A DNA stretch of 64,000 nt from Oasisia sp. SBJ-2009. Lineage: Eukaryota; Annelida; Polychaeta; Sabellida; Siboglinidae. The stretch's first letter is position 1. Every line of letters begins with the position of its first letter. Where the stretch lies: assembly GCA_964017155.1 (NCBI GenBank), contig OZ024854.1:46767423-46831422 (forward strand). The letters are read 5' to 3'. Both the position numbers and the translations under genes were made by a program. Below, one piece after another: positions 37,259 to 49,742 of this stretch. The notes beneath the pieces were generated by a model. It was not told where the DNA came from and ran no database searches. It saw only the letters and a program-made list of their open reading frames with translations.

Positions 37259-37631
37259 ACCGTTGAAACGTGTCGTCTTAGCCTTCCTCATGTGTACTAA
37301 GATTCTTCGTTTCATCTCGCATCGGTATCTGATTCAACACACAAAAGTAAGGAACTAATCAATTTATTCTGATTACACGCGAGAGGAATACAGCGATTGA
37401 CACTCTAGTCTCGTCACCTCCATAGCCTCGATCTGCCAACTGTGTATATCGTTCTATGCATTTACGTGTATTGACATAATATCACATCCCTCGTCTTTTA
37501 CAAAAGATAAACAAAATAACTAATCTACTAAAGTCCGCATGTAGGAGAGATCAGAACATTAAGGAATTCTAAACTACTAACCATAATGTTCGTGTAAATT
37601 AGAATAGACTACACTACTTTTATGAACGCAA

Positions 37632-38948
37632 TTACAGGTCCAAACGTTGTCGGCGTTTCACTCGTCTTCCGGAGCTGGTGTATTGTTCTGGTGGTGGGAG
37701 CTGGAAACGGACCGACTTCTTCTGGGGTAACGGGTCGTTACGCGGAGGTGGTACGACATGCGTGTCGACTCTTCGCGTCAAGTCGTCTGTTTTTGTATTG
37801 TGCATCATTTTTTTTCGGAACGTACTAGTATGTCGTTCAGTCGGCTCACGGAGGTAGCGACGGTTACGCCTAGGGACATTGCCTGTCGGAGTCAAGACGT
37901 TTTACGACCGCGGGTGTACGTCAGTTGATACCACGTTGACAGGCTGCCAGGTGTCTGTCTGAATGTCTCTCACGCGAACGTCCTGTCCTGGTATTAGCGG
38001 TGCAAGTGGTTGCGTAGCTTGCTTATCGTGGTTGAGACTTTGGATTTCTCGCCTCTCGCCGATACGACGTCTGATTTCGTCTCTCGACCAGTGTTCATTT
38101 CTGATGATTACGGGGAGGTTCGACTTGTACTTGCGGGCATTTAGTAGCATCTCTGCCGGTGACTGTAAATGGTTGTCGATCGGTGTGGATGTCAACGAAA
38201 GCAGTGCTTTCTGCGTGTTGGATCTCGACATCGCTGCCTTCTTCAGGGTATACTTCACCGTCTGAACTTGACGTTCGATGAATCCATTCGATTGAGCGAA
38301 GTGTGGGATGGACGTTACATGGTCAAAGTACCACTCAGGGGCGACGTTTCGAAAAGCCTGACTGCTATAGTGCCCACCGTTGTCGCTCATAGGCTTGTTT
38401 GGCGATCCATTCTCCGCAAACACCTCACTCATCTTCGATATGATAGCGTCACTCGGCACCTTCCCCTCGATGCGGTAGACAAAAGGGAATTTCGAGTAGT
38501 AGTCACATATCAGTAGATACGTGTCCTCTCGTATGGCAAACAGGTCTGTGCCGACGATCTGCCACGGACGCAACGGTGCAGCTAGATGGCGTTGGCTATC
38601 TGGCCATCCATCCACAACGACGGCTCCCAGCGCACACAGCTCATAGTCGGCTTGTGTCGCTTCTCTAATCGACTGTAGTTTCACCCCGAGTTCCACTATC
38701 TGGTTGATCTCATTCCTCACGTCGTCTTTCATGTGGATCGGACATCGTCTGGGTGCATGTACAACTGGGGTCACAGCAGGGTCTAGTTTGATGTGGAACG
38801 TTTCGCAGAACTTCCCGATGCCCTTAAAACAATCTGGATACAGCCGCTGCAGATCTTCTTTCGAGTTCAACGGCGGTAGATGCTCGCTGACTGCACAGTT
38901 CAAGGTCACAAAGTTAAGTTTTCGGCAGGAAGGTAGTCCCAAGATCAT
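37632..38948 (-). pseudogene. Gypsy copy 3 fused pol remnant
   Basis: A 348-codon frame (37902-38948) joins the end of the protease region to the integrase core (Ser-Asp-Asn-Gly-Gly-His), with two internal deletions and no polymerase. A TAA separates it from the tail at 37632-37895. The long open frame is a by-product of in-frame deletions. Confidence 0.75.
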
Positions 38949-39725
38949 TGGACCTGGCGTGTCAGCAACAAAAAACTCTGCTTCGCATGCGTCTCATGCG
39001 CACACTTCAGTCGCGTAGTACCATACTGCCGGATCAGCTGTCCGTTGTAGGCAGTTAGGATCGTGTATCGATGCTGAAGGCTGCCTCGCACTGGTATTCC
39101 TTCTGTGTCGATGTCTGACGGATACATGCGCTGGGACGTTCTCAGCGGCATTACGGTACCCTGCGCACCTGTGTCGACCTTGACACGAAGTGTCGCTGGG
39201 GTATCAGGCCTGTCTTTCAATGTGATCCCGAGAGTCGCATATACCTCGTCCCTCTCGACGACGGCATTGATGTTAACAGTATTAAATGCAAGCGGCTCGA
39301 AGTTGTCGCTGAGCTGATCGAAGCTGGCGTTGGCGCTCATCTCGGTTGGTCCTTCGTCTTGGCATAGCTCGAGATCTTGGTCGCCCAGAAGAGTGTGGTC
39401 TTCCTCCGGCGCCATACGTCCAACGTGTAGTCTGCCGACATACTCGCTGCCAGTGATTTAGTTGACCACATGCATTACACTTACTGCCCTCTGCTGGACA
39501 TCGAACTGTGGGCACATGATGACGTCCACATTGTGCGCACGTAGGTACCCCCTCTCGACGTCCACTTGGCTCATGTGTTCCCCGCCACCGGCTGACGTGA
39601 CTGATGCTGCTAGCGTTTCCTGAAAACTGCTGCATATTAGCCAGTGTTGTCCCATGCGTCCTACCAACGTCCATCGCCGCGTCAAGTGTTAGCGTCTCAT
39701 CACGGCATAATGGCTTTTCCTGCAC
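38945..39725 (-). pseudogene. Gypsy copy 3 gag end and protease
   Basis: A zinc-knuckle frame (39282-39725) overlaps a protease frame (38945-39415, with Val-Asp-Thr-Gly-Ala) by about 130 nt in a different frame, which again points to frameshifted expression in the ancestor. A small deletion near 38990 breaks the protease frame. Confidence 0.7.
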
Positions 39726-40935
39726 TTTCCCATGCGGACACCCACTACTAACTGTTCGATCAACCTCTTCTCGGTCTCTGTAGCATCACGGAACTTGCAT
39801 TTACGCCCTGCGGCTTGCAGCGTGTCATGAACTAGTCAACTGTCTCAGAGCTCAACTGCCTGAAGGTTTGGAGATGAAAACGACTCAGCCTGTAATTTGA
39901 CTTGGGTTCTATCAGAGCCTGGAATTTAGCCCAAATAACCTAAACATCTTTCTTAAAAGTTTCACTGAGGTCCCAAGTGTTGTACATTCGCAGATCCTCC
40001 TGTCCTACCCATAGCAGGATATAGGTCACTCGTTCACTTTGCTCTTTTGGCTTTTTCGGCAAAAGAACCCACTGAACATTAGTTCACAGTATTGAAAGAA
40101 TGAATTAACGAAACTCCGTAGGTAGATCAGTGGCTAACCAGTTCATGCGCGGCGGCTCGATTCCTGAACGATCACCCATAGCTGCCTATTAATGGCAATG
40201 GTCAATCACTTACACAGTGAGAACAAATCGGGTCTGGAACGGCGAACATTCGAACGCACACCGAAGTGGATTGGCGTGCGTGTGTGCGTGCGTGTTGACC
40301 TAGTTTAAGTATTTACGAAACTCGAAAGCGCCGGCTTCAGCATAGCTGCCACCATGAAACGTGTCGTCTTGGCCTTCCTAGTGGGTACTAAGATTCTTCG
40401 CCTCATCTCGCATTCATACATCGGTATCTGATTCAACACACAGAAGTACGGAACTAATCAATTTATTCTGATCACAAGCGACAGAGGAATAGGGCCCGTA
40501 AGTGTGTCACGATAAATGGCGTAACTCCGCGCGATTGGAGCTCATTGGGGTCTAAGCGAGACAATTGGGGACTGGTCACAAGAATAATACACAATAAAAT
40601 AGTTTACGGGATTTGCATTTTACATTGCTGTACATTGTGGTTTCGATAAACACTTATATCTGACAAGTTGTCTAAATTCGCATAATCATAACACATGTGT
40701 ACCTTTGCCCCAAACAGGTTGTACTACGCGAAAATTGGCACTTTTCATTATTAGTCAAGATCGCCAAACGCAAGTACTTGCCGCTATTGCCATGGCAACC
40801 ACCATTATAATCGATTAACATTCATTATTTCCGTGATCACTGTCACCGGCAAAGTTTTCCACTGCTTCTGCTTATAATAATCCTTCGGACTATATAACTG
40901 AAATAGTTAGACTGGAACCGTTCGATTATTACAAC

Positions 40936-41101
40936 TGTCATATATTGCGATTGTCACATAAGGTAAAAATGCAGAGCTGGGAGTAACGCAGTTTATTAGT
41001 GTAATCGGATACAGCAACAACTAGGCCACCCAGGCTCGATAGTCTCCGTTCTGTTGTTCATTATTTGTCCGTTGGATGGCGCAACAGTGCCATACATCAC
41101 A
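40936..41101 (-). repeat. 3' LTR of Gypsy family B
   Basis: This 166-bp TG...CA repeat differs from 45584-45749 by two substitutions, GTCAC/GTGAC near the start and CATTATTT/CATGATTT near the end. Confidence 0.9.
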
Positions 41102-41366
41102 TTCCTCCCTCTTTAGATTCGTCATAATCTATTGTCCATAAACTATCACTGGTTTTTCAACAACATCTCAAAGATTATAATGACAGTCTTCCCAACAGTT
41201 ATGTTGTGTGAATGCTAATCATATTACTACTACATCTATTTCTTAACTGGCTTGAAAATGAACAGGGGTAGACTACCCTGTATCATTCTATGGTGAGGAG
41301 GTGTTATTCTGACCTCATGTATTCTCACCATGAACTGACTAGTTCTAGTTCACTACTACAGCCAGT

Positions 41367-43022
41367 TCACATGTCGAGGCGCTGTACTGGTCTTCGCACT
41401 CGTTGAGACCTTCGCAACTGCGGAGTCACTGGTTGTAACTCTACAGTGGCATCAGAGGTCGCATGGTTATCCTTGCTGTTCATCTCAGCCGTCGAGTGTT
41501 GTGTGCTGTCAGTTGTGCTGTCAGTTGTCGCACGGGATGTCTCTGTCGATGACTCCTGATCAGATGAAATGGCTGGCACAATTCGTTCCTCCGTTGTGCT
41601 CTCCTTCTCTTCCCCCACAACCGGCTGAACCTCCACGTCAGGTGGATATATCATATGCTGTGTATAGCGTGCCCTGGTGTGGTCTTGGTGACGTCGAACA
41701 GTGCGACCATCTTGCAGTTTCACAACGAACGATACTGGTCCAGATTGACTCACCACTACTCCAGGAAGCCAACATGGCCCGCTACTGAAGTTCCTCACGT
41801 AGACCTTGTCGCCCTCATCTATCCGTCTGTCTTTGGCGTGGTTGTCATGGTAACGTTTCTGTAGGCGTTGTTGCTCTTCGACAGCGCTGGCTTCATCAGG
41901 GTGACATAGATCAAGATGTGTTCGAGCTTTTCTTCCTAGCAACAATTCCGATGGTGATCTGCCCGTGGTTGCATGTGGTGTATTTCGGTATTTGAACAAA
42001 TACCTCGCCAACTTGGTTTCCAGGTTTCCCTGTGACATCCGATTTAGACCCTCCTTGACCGACTGTACAGCTCGTTCAGCAAGTCCGTTTGAAGCAGGAT
42101 GTTTCGGGGCAACCTTGATGTGTTTGATGCCATTCCGACTCATGAACGTCTGGAACACTTCACCCACGAAACATGTGCCGTTATCGGAAACCACCGTATC
42201 TGGAATCCCAAAAGCTGCAAATGTTGTTCTCAGTTTCTCCACAGTGGCTTCTGCAGTGCTAGAAGTCATCACATGTACTTCTACCCATTTGATGAAGGCG
42301 TCCACGATGATTAACAACATTTTGCCACAGTACGGCCCGGCATAGTCCACGTGTAGTCGACTCCATGGTCTCTTCGGGTCCTCCCATGGATGGAGCAAGG
42401 CCTTTGGTGGTTGGTGTCTCTTGCACTGACATTTCTCACAGCTTCGGACTTTTGTTTCGAGATCTTGGTCTAACTTTGGCCACCACACATAATTTCTGGC
42501 AAATGTCTTCATTCGCACGATTCCTGGATGTCCTTCATGGATCATCGCAATGACTCTGTCTCGCGCCTTGAGTGGGACAACTACCCGTGCTCCCCAGAGT
42601 ATGCACCCACTCTGGATAGACAACTCTTCTTGTCTTGTGAAGTACGGCTTCAGCTGGTCATTGTTGTCGATTGAGTCAGGCCATCCCGAGGTGATGAATC
42701 TACGGACTCTCGACAACAGAGGATCTTTGTCTGTCAACTGCTTGATCATCCGCACATCGATTGGCGATGAGTCGAAGAACTCGAGCAGGCAAACGATCTC
42801 TGCTGGCATCGGTACTTCAGTTGGCAACTGTGGCAATGGCAGGCGACTCATTGCGTCCGCATTCCCCAGTTTTTCTCCTGACTTGTATTTGAAACAGTAG
42901 TCGTACGCACTCAAAGCTAGTGCCCAGCGTTGGATTCTGCCAGATGCTCTCGGTGGCACAGCTTTGTCTTCATGACCCTTCGAGTGGCTTGTGGTCATTG
43001 CAGATGACAAAGTGTCTTCCAT
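41367..43022 (-). pseudogene. Gypsy B RNase H end and integrase
   Basis: A 551-codon frame includes the end of the RNase H region, the integrase zinc module (His-X4-His-like plus Cys-Glu-Lys-Cys), the DDE core with Asp-Tyr-Ala-Gly and Ser-Asp-Asn-Gly-Thr, and a Ser/Thr/Glu-rich C-terminal tail ending in basic residues. A frameshift near 43000 separates it from the upstream frame. Confidence 0.9.
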
Positions 43023-43971
43023 ACAGGTAGGAGTGAAACTTCTTCACGCCCCACACCACTGCCAATGCCTCCTTCTCGAGTTGCGAGTAGTTCTTTTCTG
43101 CCGGAGCAAGTGTTCTCGATGGAAAGCTTATGGGTCGCTCGGAGCCATCTTCCATCCTGTGAGCCAAGACGGCACCGATCCCATATGGTGAGGCATCACA
43201 AGACAGGATCAACGCCTTCTCTGGATCGTAGTGGACGAGCACGTTGGATGACTGAAGGAGGTCCTTTGAGCGCTGAAACGCTTGCTCTTCTTCAGCTCCC
43301 CACTCGTAACTGGCGTTCTTGTTCAACAGTTTGTTGAGGGGTGCTATTTCAGTCGACAAGTTCGGAATAAATCTTCCGTAGTAGTTCAAGCAGCCCAAGT
43401 AACTTCGTAGTTCCTTGGTGTTCCTCGGTGCTGGTGCCATCGATACTGCCTGGACCTTCTCCTTGACTGCGTGTAGACCTTCTTTGTCGATACGGTACCC
43501 CAGGTAGGTCACTTCTGGAGCCATGAAAGTGCACTTGTCCACGTTCAGCCTTAATCCAGCTGTTGACAGTCGCGGAAACACTCGGTCCAGGTTTTGCAAG
43601 TGTTCTTCTTGTGTCCGGCCCGTGACCAGAATGTCATCCAGGTAGGCACACACACCTGGAATTCCTTGCAAGACATTGTCGACGACTCGCTGGAAGATGG
43701 CAGGCGCAGAACTGACGCAAAACGGAAGTCGGTTGTATTGGAACAATCATCGGGATGTGTTGATTGTCACGTACTTCTTGGACATCTCATCCAGTTCCAC
43801 CTGCAGGTAGGCGTTCTTCAATTCCAGTTTCGTGAAACTGTGCCCTCCAGCCAGGCTTGCGTAGAGGTCTTCGATTCGTGGCAATGGATAGGTGTCGACT
43901 CTGGACGCTCGATTCACAGTCAATTTGAAGTCACCGCAGATTCGCACACTCTCTCCTTTTCCCTTGAGCAC
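42970..43971 (-). pseudogene. Gypsy B reverse transcriptase and RNase H
   Basis: The polymerase palm has Tyr-Leu-Asp-Asp, and RNase H begins with Ser-Cys-Asp-Ala-Ser. A TGA at about 43747 splits the fingers from the palm, and the frame closes at 42970 by a frameshift. It belongs to the Ty3/Gypsy superfamily, probably near the Mag-type elements. Confidence 0.88.
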
Positions 43972-44103
43972 TGGGACTATCGGCGCTGCCCAGTCTGCAT
44001 ATTTGACTGGTTCGATTATCCCTTCGTCCTGTAGTCGGGTGAGCTCCTGGTCTACTTTTTCACGTAGTGCATAGGGAATGTTTCTCGGTTTGTAGAAACG
44101 CGG

Positions 44104-44811
44104 TTAGGCATCATGGTCCACTTGGAAATGCCCTTTCACCCCATGGATGGTCCCTATGTTTGATTTCAGAAGTTCTGGATACCTCTGAAGAAGCGTGTCG
44201 GCCGACATCACCAGGGTATTATCGGTACTCATCCGGTATATCTCCCTCCAATTGAGAGTGAGCTTCCTGAGCCAGTTTCTTCCAAGCAGGGTTGGCCCAC
44301 TGCCTGCTACTACCAACAATGGAAGTCGTTCCTGCTGTCCTTCATACCCCACTTCCACATGGGCTGTTCCCATGGTTGGCATAATTTCCCCTGTGTACGT
44401 TCTTAATGTCGAGCTTGTATCCTCGATGGGGATGTCTTCAAAACACTCATGAACTGTTTCTTCACTTATAATGGAAACTGATGCTCCAGTGTCAATTTCC
44501 ATTCTCAACTCTTTGCCGTTCACCTTTAGCATGGCCCAGAATGCTGAAGGTTTATCTTTTTCTGTATCAACTGTGTACAGTTGATATGTTTCATGTTGGT
44601 TCTCAACATGATGGACCGATGATGGATCCCTTGGTCTTATTTTTGATTTCTTTTTGAATGGTGTCCTACCATCACTATATACTTTCTTGCTGCGACACAC
44701 ACGCTGGAGATGACCCTTTTTGTTGCACTGGTGGCATACAGCATTCGCATAACGACACTGGTCGGGCTTGTGGTTATTCCCTCCACAGTGGTAACAGGGA
44801 CTTGTTATCAT
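44104..44811 (-). pseudogene. Gypsy B zinc knuckles and aspartic protease
   Basis: Two CCHC knuckles (Cys-Tyr-His-Cys... and Cys-His-Gln-Cys...) precede a retropepsin with Ile-Asp-Thr-Gly-Ala near residue 105. A TAA at about 44104 separates it from the reverse transcriptase in the same frame. Confidence 0.88.
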
Positions 44812-44848
44812 CTTCCGAATGCCTCCTGAACTGCTGGCACTTGGTTTC

Positions 44849-45382
44849 TCACCTCTTCTGGCTACATAGTTGACAGCTGACTTGGCAGAACCTATCGATT
44901 GCCTTGTGGTAGGTGAGCGCTGTCTCAGCCAGCAGCCGACGCTGTATCGCTTCGCTTCTGATGCCTACCACCAGTTGGTCACGTAGGCGTTCGCTCAGTG
45001 TCTCGCTAAAGTCATACGTACTGCTCAGTTGTTTTAGCTGGGTGTTGTATTTCAGCACCGTCTCCCCCTCGACTTGGTACCGCTTCATAAATCGAAAACG
45101 TTCAACAATGACCAGGGGCTTCGGACAGTAGTTGGCTTTTAACACGTCGATACACTGTTGAAGTGTCTTTTCACTAGGCGGCGTTGGCGACACCAGCGAT
45201 TTCAGTACGCCGTAGGTTTGGCTTCCAATAATCGACAGGAAAGCCGGCAATCGCTTATCATCGGCAATGTCATTTACTTGAAAGTACAACAGCAGTCTTT
45301 CAACATATGCCTCCCAACTTTCATCTTCCGTGAAAGGACCTATTGTTCCTATCAGCCCAGCCATATTACCGAACTGACGCAC
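44849..45382 (-). pseudogene. Gypsy B gag core
   Basis: A 177-codon Gag capsid-like segment contains Trp-Glu-Ala-Tyr-Val-Glu-Arg and Lys-Arg-Tyr-Gln-Val-Glu-Gly-Glu. It is followed by a frameshift near 44885, after which the knuckle region continues in another frame. Confidence 0.8.
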
Positions 45383-45583
45383 TACCGCCGGCGCTGTATT
45401 GTCGCTCAGCTGTCACTTGAGGACACGTCAGGTCAACGGCCTCACGTTTCGTCGCTGCCTGATGCCGGTCGGTCGACCAAAGTTCGCAGAATTTCGCTTC
45501 TGTCACGCGGGTTGTTCTTGTCTTTCACTTCCCACCTACCCTTTCTTGTTTAGTGAGTGGATCCCGGCCTCGTCGCCATTTTA

Positions 45584-45749
45584 TGTCATATATTGCGATT
45601 GTGACATAAGGTAAAAATGCAGAGCTGGGAGTAACGCAGTTTATTAGTGTAATCGGATACAGCAACAACTAGGCCACCCAGGCTCGATAGTCTCCGTTCT
45701 GTTGTTCATGATTTGTCCGTTGGATGGCGCAACAGTGCCATACATCACA
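45584..45749 (-). repeat. 5' LTR of Gypsy family B
   Basis: This is the partner of 40936-41101 and is followed by the second ACAAC. Confidence 0.9.
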
Positions 45750-45957
45750 ACAACCAAAAACAAAATGAAGTCCTATACGTTAACATGGAGAATATGGACC
45801 TCCTGCCCTCCACTGCCCCCAGCCTCGTTTTCGCGCGCGAGACTTACACGCCCTATACAGCGATTGACACTCTAGTCTCGTCATCTCCAAAGCCTCGATC
45901 TCCCAACTGCGTATACCGTTCTATGTTCTACGTGTATTGACATAATATCACAACCGT

Positions 45958-46368
45958 GAGCTACGCCGTTTAAGGGTTACATTAACTATCCCTCTAGAAC
46001 AAACTGTTCAAATTCAAAACGTATGACTGCCTGGCTTTGAGATGTTTGTTGACAGTAGTGAGTGTGGTGACTTAACTGTTAACTGGAATAAGACGTTATA
46101 TTATGTTAAAATGATTGAGTCAATGTATTAACTGCAATAAGACAGTGTGTGTAAGTAGATTGATAAGACGCCGTGAGAATATTAATAGTGTGTCAACTGA
46201 ATTGTTAGTTTTTTTAACTGGACAGAGGAAGTGAAATTGTTATGTGTGTGTATGTGTGTTTGTTTGTATGTTTGAGTGTGTGTTTGTTTGTGTTTGGTTG
46301 TGTGAATGCGTTTGTGTGAGTGTGTAGTCTACATGTGCTGTCCGGGTTGATATAATATGTGTTGGCTG
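45958..46368. other. Unit 4 spacer before Gypsy copy 4
   Basis: This is ordinary unit spacer matching 30487-30900. No gene was seen. Confidence 0.5.
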
Positions 46369-46593
46369 TGAAACGTGTCGTCTTGGCCTGACATCTGTGT
46401 AGTCGGATTGTCCGACTCATCTCGGTTTCATACATATCTGATTCGACACCAGAAGTACTGAACAAATCACTTTATTACAATTACAAGCAGAGAGAGGGAT
46501 AACAGTGATCGACCTCGAGTCTCGTCATCTTCCAAGACTGATCTCTTCGACTGCATATGTCGTTCTATGCATTTACATTGGCATACCATCACA
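46369..46593 (-). repeat. 3' LTR of Gypsy copy 4
   Basis: This 225-bp TG...CA repeat reads identically to 50781-51005. Confidence 0.92.
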
Positions 46594-46710
46594 TCCCTCT
46601 TTCTTCAAAACATAAAGCCAAAATAACTAACTTACTAATGTCCGTATGTAAGAGAAATCAAATCATTATTCTAACTATTAGCCATAATGTTCGTGTAAAC
46701 TAGAACACAA

Positions 46711-49690
46711 TTACAGGTCCAATCGTTGTGGGCGTTTCACTCGTCTTCCGGAGCTAGTGTATTGTTCCGACTGTGGAAGCTGGAAACGGACTGACTTCTT
46801 CTGGGGTAACACGGAGTTACACGGAGGTGGTACGACTTGCATGTCGTCTCTTCGCGTCAAGTCGTCTGTATCGTCCACATTGTCTTGTTGGAACGTATGT
46901 CGTTCAGTCGTCTCACGGAGGTGACGACGGTTACGCCTAAGCACATTGCCTGTCGGAGTCAAGACGTTGTACGACCGCGGCTGTACATCAGTTGATATCA
47001 CCTTGGCAGGCTGCCAGGTGTCTGTCTGAGTGTCTCTCACACGAACGTCCTGTCCTGGTATTAGCGGTGCAAGTGGTTGCAAGGGTGCAAGTGGTTGCAA
47101 GACGACGTCTGATTTCGTCTTTCGACCAGTGTTCATTTCTGATGATCACGGGGAGGTTCGACTTGTACTTGCGGGCATATAGCATCTCTGCCGGTGACGG
47201 TAAGTGGCTGTCGATTGGTGTGGATCTCAACGCGAGCAGTGCTTTCTGCGGGTTGGATCTCGACATCGCTGCCTTCTTCAGGGTATTCTTCACCGTCTGA
47301 ACTTGACGTTCGATGAATCCATTCGATTGTGGGAAGTGTGGGCTGGACGTTACGTGGTCGAAGCACCACTCGGCGGCGAAGTTTCGAAAAGCCTGACTGC
47401 TATAGTGTCCACCGTTGTCGCTCACAACCTTGCTTGGCGATCAATTCTCCGCAAACACCTCACTCATCTTCGATATGATGCGGTCACTCGTCACCTTCCC
47501 CTCGATGCGGTAGACAAAGGGGAATTTCGAGTAGTAGTCACAGATGAGAAGATACGTGTCCTCTCGTATGGCAAACAGGTCTGTGCCGACGATCTGCCAC
47601 GGACGTGTCGGTAACTCATGCTGCATCAGCGGTTCGTGCGCCTGACGTTTCTGTAACCGTTGACACGCGTCGCACTTCCTCACGATGTCGTCGATGTCCT
47701 TGTTGATCGCCTTCCAGTAGACACAGGACCTCGCTCGCAGCCGGGTCTTCTCTATGCCCTGGTGAGCCTCGTGCAGTTTGCTCAACACTTCCGCCTGTAG
47801 ACTTAGGGGAATCACCAGACGGTCGCCCTTCATGATAAGACCGTCCTCAACTGCCAACTCGTCTCGGCATGACCAGTAGGGTCGCAACGGTGCAGCTAGG
47901 TGGCGTTGGCTATCTGGCCATCCATCCACGATGACGGCTCTCAGCGAACACAGTTCATCGTCGGCCTGTGTCGCCTCTCTGATCGACTGTAGTTTCTGCG
48001 TTGAAAACTGTACGAATGACACTTGTATGTCAAGGTCGATCTGCGTCGACTCGCTACTCGGTTGTCTTGACATGGCGTCGGCCAGCATCATTTGCTTTCC
48101 TGGCTTGTAGCGTAACACAAAGTCATACGGTTGTACTCGCAGGAACATTCTCTGTAATCTCTGCGGTGCTGCTGCAAGGTTCTTCAAGTTGATCATCTCG
48201 AGAGGTTTGTGGTCCGACTCGAGAACGAACGATTTTCCGTAGACATACATGTGGAACCTCTCGCAGCCGAAGACGACTGCGAGCATCTCACGTTCAATGT
48301 TGGCGTATCGCTGTTCGCAATCACTAAGGGACTTGCTGGCAAACGCGATGGGCTTCCCGTGTTGAATGAGAACAGCGCCGAATCCTCGGCTGGAGGCGTC
48401 GACCAGGATGACACTCTCAGCCTGTGGGTCGAAGTACACAAGGGTCACTTCACGACAGATGAGAGACTTCGTCGCTTCAAACGCTGCGTTGTGAGATTCC
48501 GCCCAGATGAACTCGGCGTCCTTCTTCACTAGATCACGCAGGGTTGCGGTTTGCTGTGACAGGTTTGGAATGAATGACGACATGTACGTGGCTATGCCCA
48601 GAAATTCCTGAAGTTGTGCGACGTTTTGCGGTTCTTTCATTCGCTGGATGTCCGCGGCTTTGCCTGGGTCTGGACGTACGCCGTCTGCGCTGAATTCCAA
48701 CCCGAAGAACTTCATGTTCGCCTGTTTGATGTCGCATTTATCAATGTTGAACACCAACCCATGCTGCAGTGCTACTCTCATCAAGTTGTGCAGATGTTTG
48801 TCGTGTTCGGCTTCTGTCTTCCCGAACACACCCACGTCGTCAGCAATACTTATCGTTCCTGGGCACTTCTCAAGGATGCAGTCCATCCTCTCTTGGAACA
48901 CGTCTTGGCTGAGGTTCAGGCCAAACGGTAGTCTTCTGAAACAGTACCGGCCGAAGGGACTGTTGAACGTTGTCAGACGCTTAGACTCGTCGTCTAACTG
49001 CACGGACCAGTATCCGTGACGTGCGTCTAGCTTGGAGAAGATCATTGACCCAGCAAGCTTGTGGGTAATTCCCTCCAAGGTCGGTGTTGGGTGGTGCGGA
49101 CGCTTGATAGCTGTGTTCAAGTCTTTGGGATCCAAGCAGATGCGCAACTTTCCGTTCGACTTCCTGCTGTATACGATGCTTGATACCCAATCTGTAGGCT
49201 CCTCGACCTTCTCGATCACCCCGAGTTCTACCATCTGGTTGATCTCATTCCTCACGTCGTCTTTGATGTGGATCGGACATCGTCTGGGCGCATGTACGAC
49301 TGGGGTCACAGCAGGGTCTAGTGTGATGTGGAACGTTTCGCGGAACTTTCCGATGCCCTTAAAACAATCTGGATACAGCCGCTGGAGATCTTCCTTCGAG
49401 TTCAACGGCGGTTGATGTTCGCTGACTGCACAGTTCAAGGTCACCAAGTTGAGCTTGCGGCAGGAAGGTAGTCCCAAGATCACTGGACCTGGTGTGTCAG
49501 CAACAAAGAACTCTGCTTCGTGTGTGGTTGTCTCATGCACACACTTCAGTCGCGTAGTACCGTACTGCCGGATCAATTGTCCGTTGTAGGCAGTTACGAT
49601 CGTGTCTCGATGCTCAAGGCTGCCTCGCACAGGTATTCCTTCTGTGTCGATGTTTGACGGGTACATGCGCTGGAACGTTCTCAGCGGCAT
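46711..49690 (-). pseudogene. Gypsy copy 4 pol polyprotein
   Basis: A 749-codon frame (47441-49690) continues in the same frame at 46988-47425 after one TGA. In order it has the protease end, reverse transcriptase (Phe-Gly-Arg-Tyr-Cys-Phe and catalytic Ile-Ala-Asp-Asp), RNase H (Val-Asp-Ala-Ser), the integrase zinc module and the integrase core (Gly-Thr-Asp-Leu; Ser-Asp-Asn-Gly-Gly). A frame change near 47100, at a duplicated GGGTGCAAGTGGTTGCAA, leads to the basic tail at 46711-47136. The protease active-site part lies upstream in another frame. Confidence 0.9.
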
Positions 49691-49742
49691 TACGTTACCC
49701 TGCGCACCTGTGTCGACCTTGACACGAAGTGTCGTTGGGATG

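Larger units (their letters stand above)
40936..45749 (-). mobile_element. Gypsy family B retrotransposon, nearly full length
   Basis: This 4.8-kb element has 166-bp LTRs at 40936-41101 and 45584-45749 that differ at two positions. It is flanked by ACAAC (40931-40935 and 45750-45754). A polypurine tract on the element strand adjoins the 3' LTR at 41102. A segment beginning TGGCGACGAGG adjoins the 5' LTR and is a likely primer-binding site. Gag, zinc knuckles, protease, reverse transcriptase, RNase H and integrase are all present in order, but two nonsense codons and two frameshifts break them. The LTR similarity indicates a recent insertion. Confidence 0.93.
40491..45854 (-). mobile_element. 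MITE-like element in the Gypsy copy 3 LTR, split by Gypsy family B
   Basis: This is the same insertion as 29839-30383 (identical junctions GAGGAAT/AGGGCC and GCCCT/ATACAG). It is now interrupted at 40936-45749 by another retrotransposon with 5-bp duplication ACAAC. Confidence 0.85.
37264..45952 (-). mobile_element. Gypsy copy 3, internally deleted and interrupted by nested elements
   Basis: The left LTR starts at 37264 and the right LTR ends at 45952, with ACCGT at 37259-37263 and 45953-45957, the same site as copy 1. The right LTR (from 40355) is split by a MITE (40491-45854), which is itself split by a second Gypsy (40936-45749). The body (37632-40070) has the same missing reverse transcriptase as copy 1. 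It has a further deletion joining the pre-integrase segment directly to the integrase core near 38570. Confidence 0.88.

Noticed and set aside
37902..38948. A new 348-codon gene
   Set aside because: It is a Gypsy pol remnant made continuous by in-frame deletions; its parts align with copy 4.
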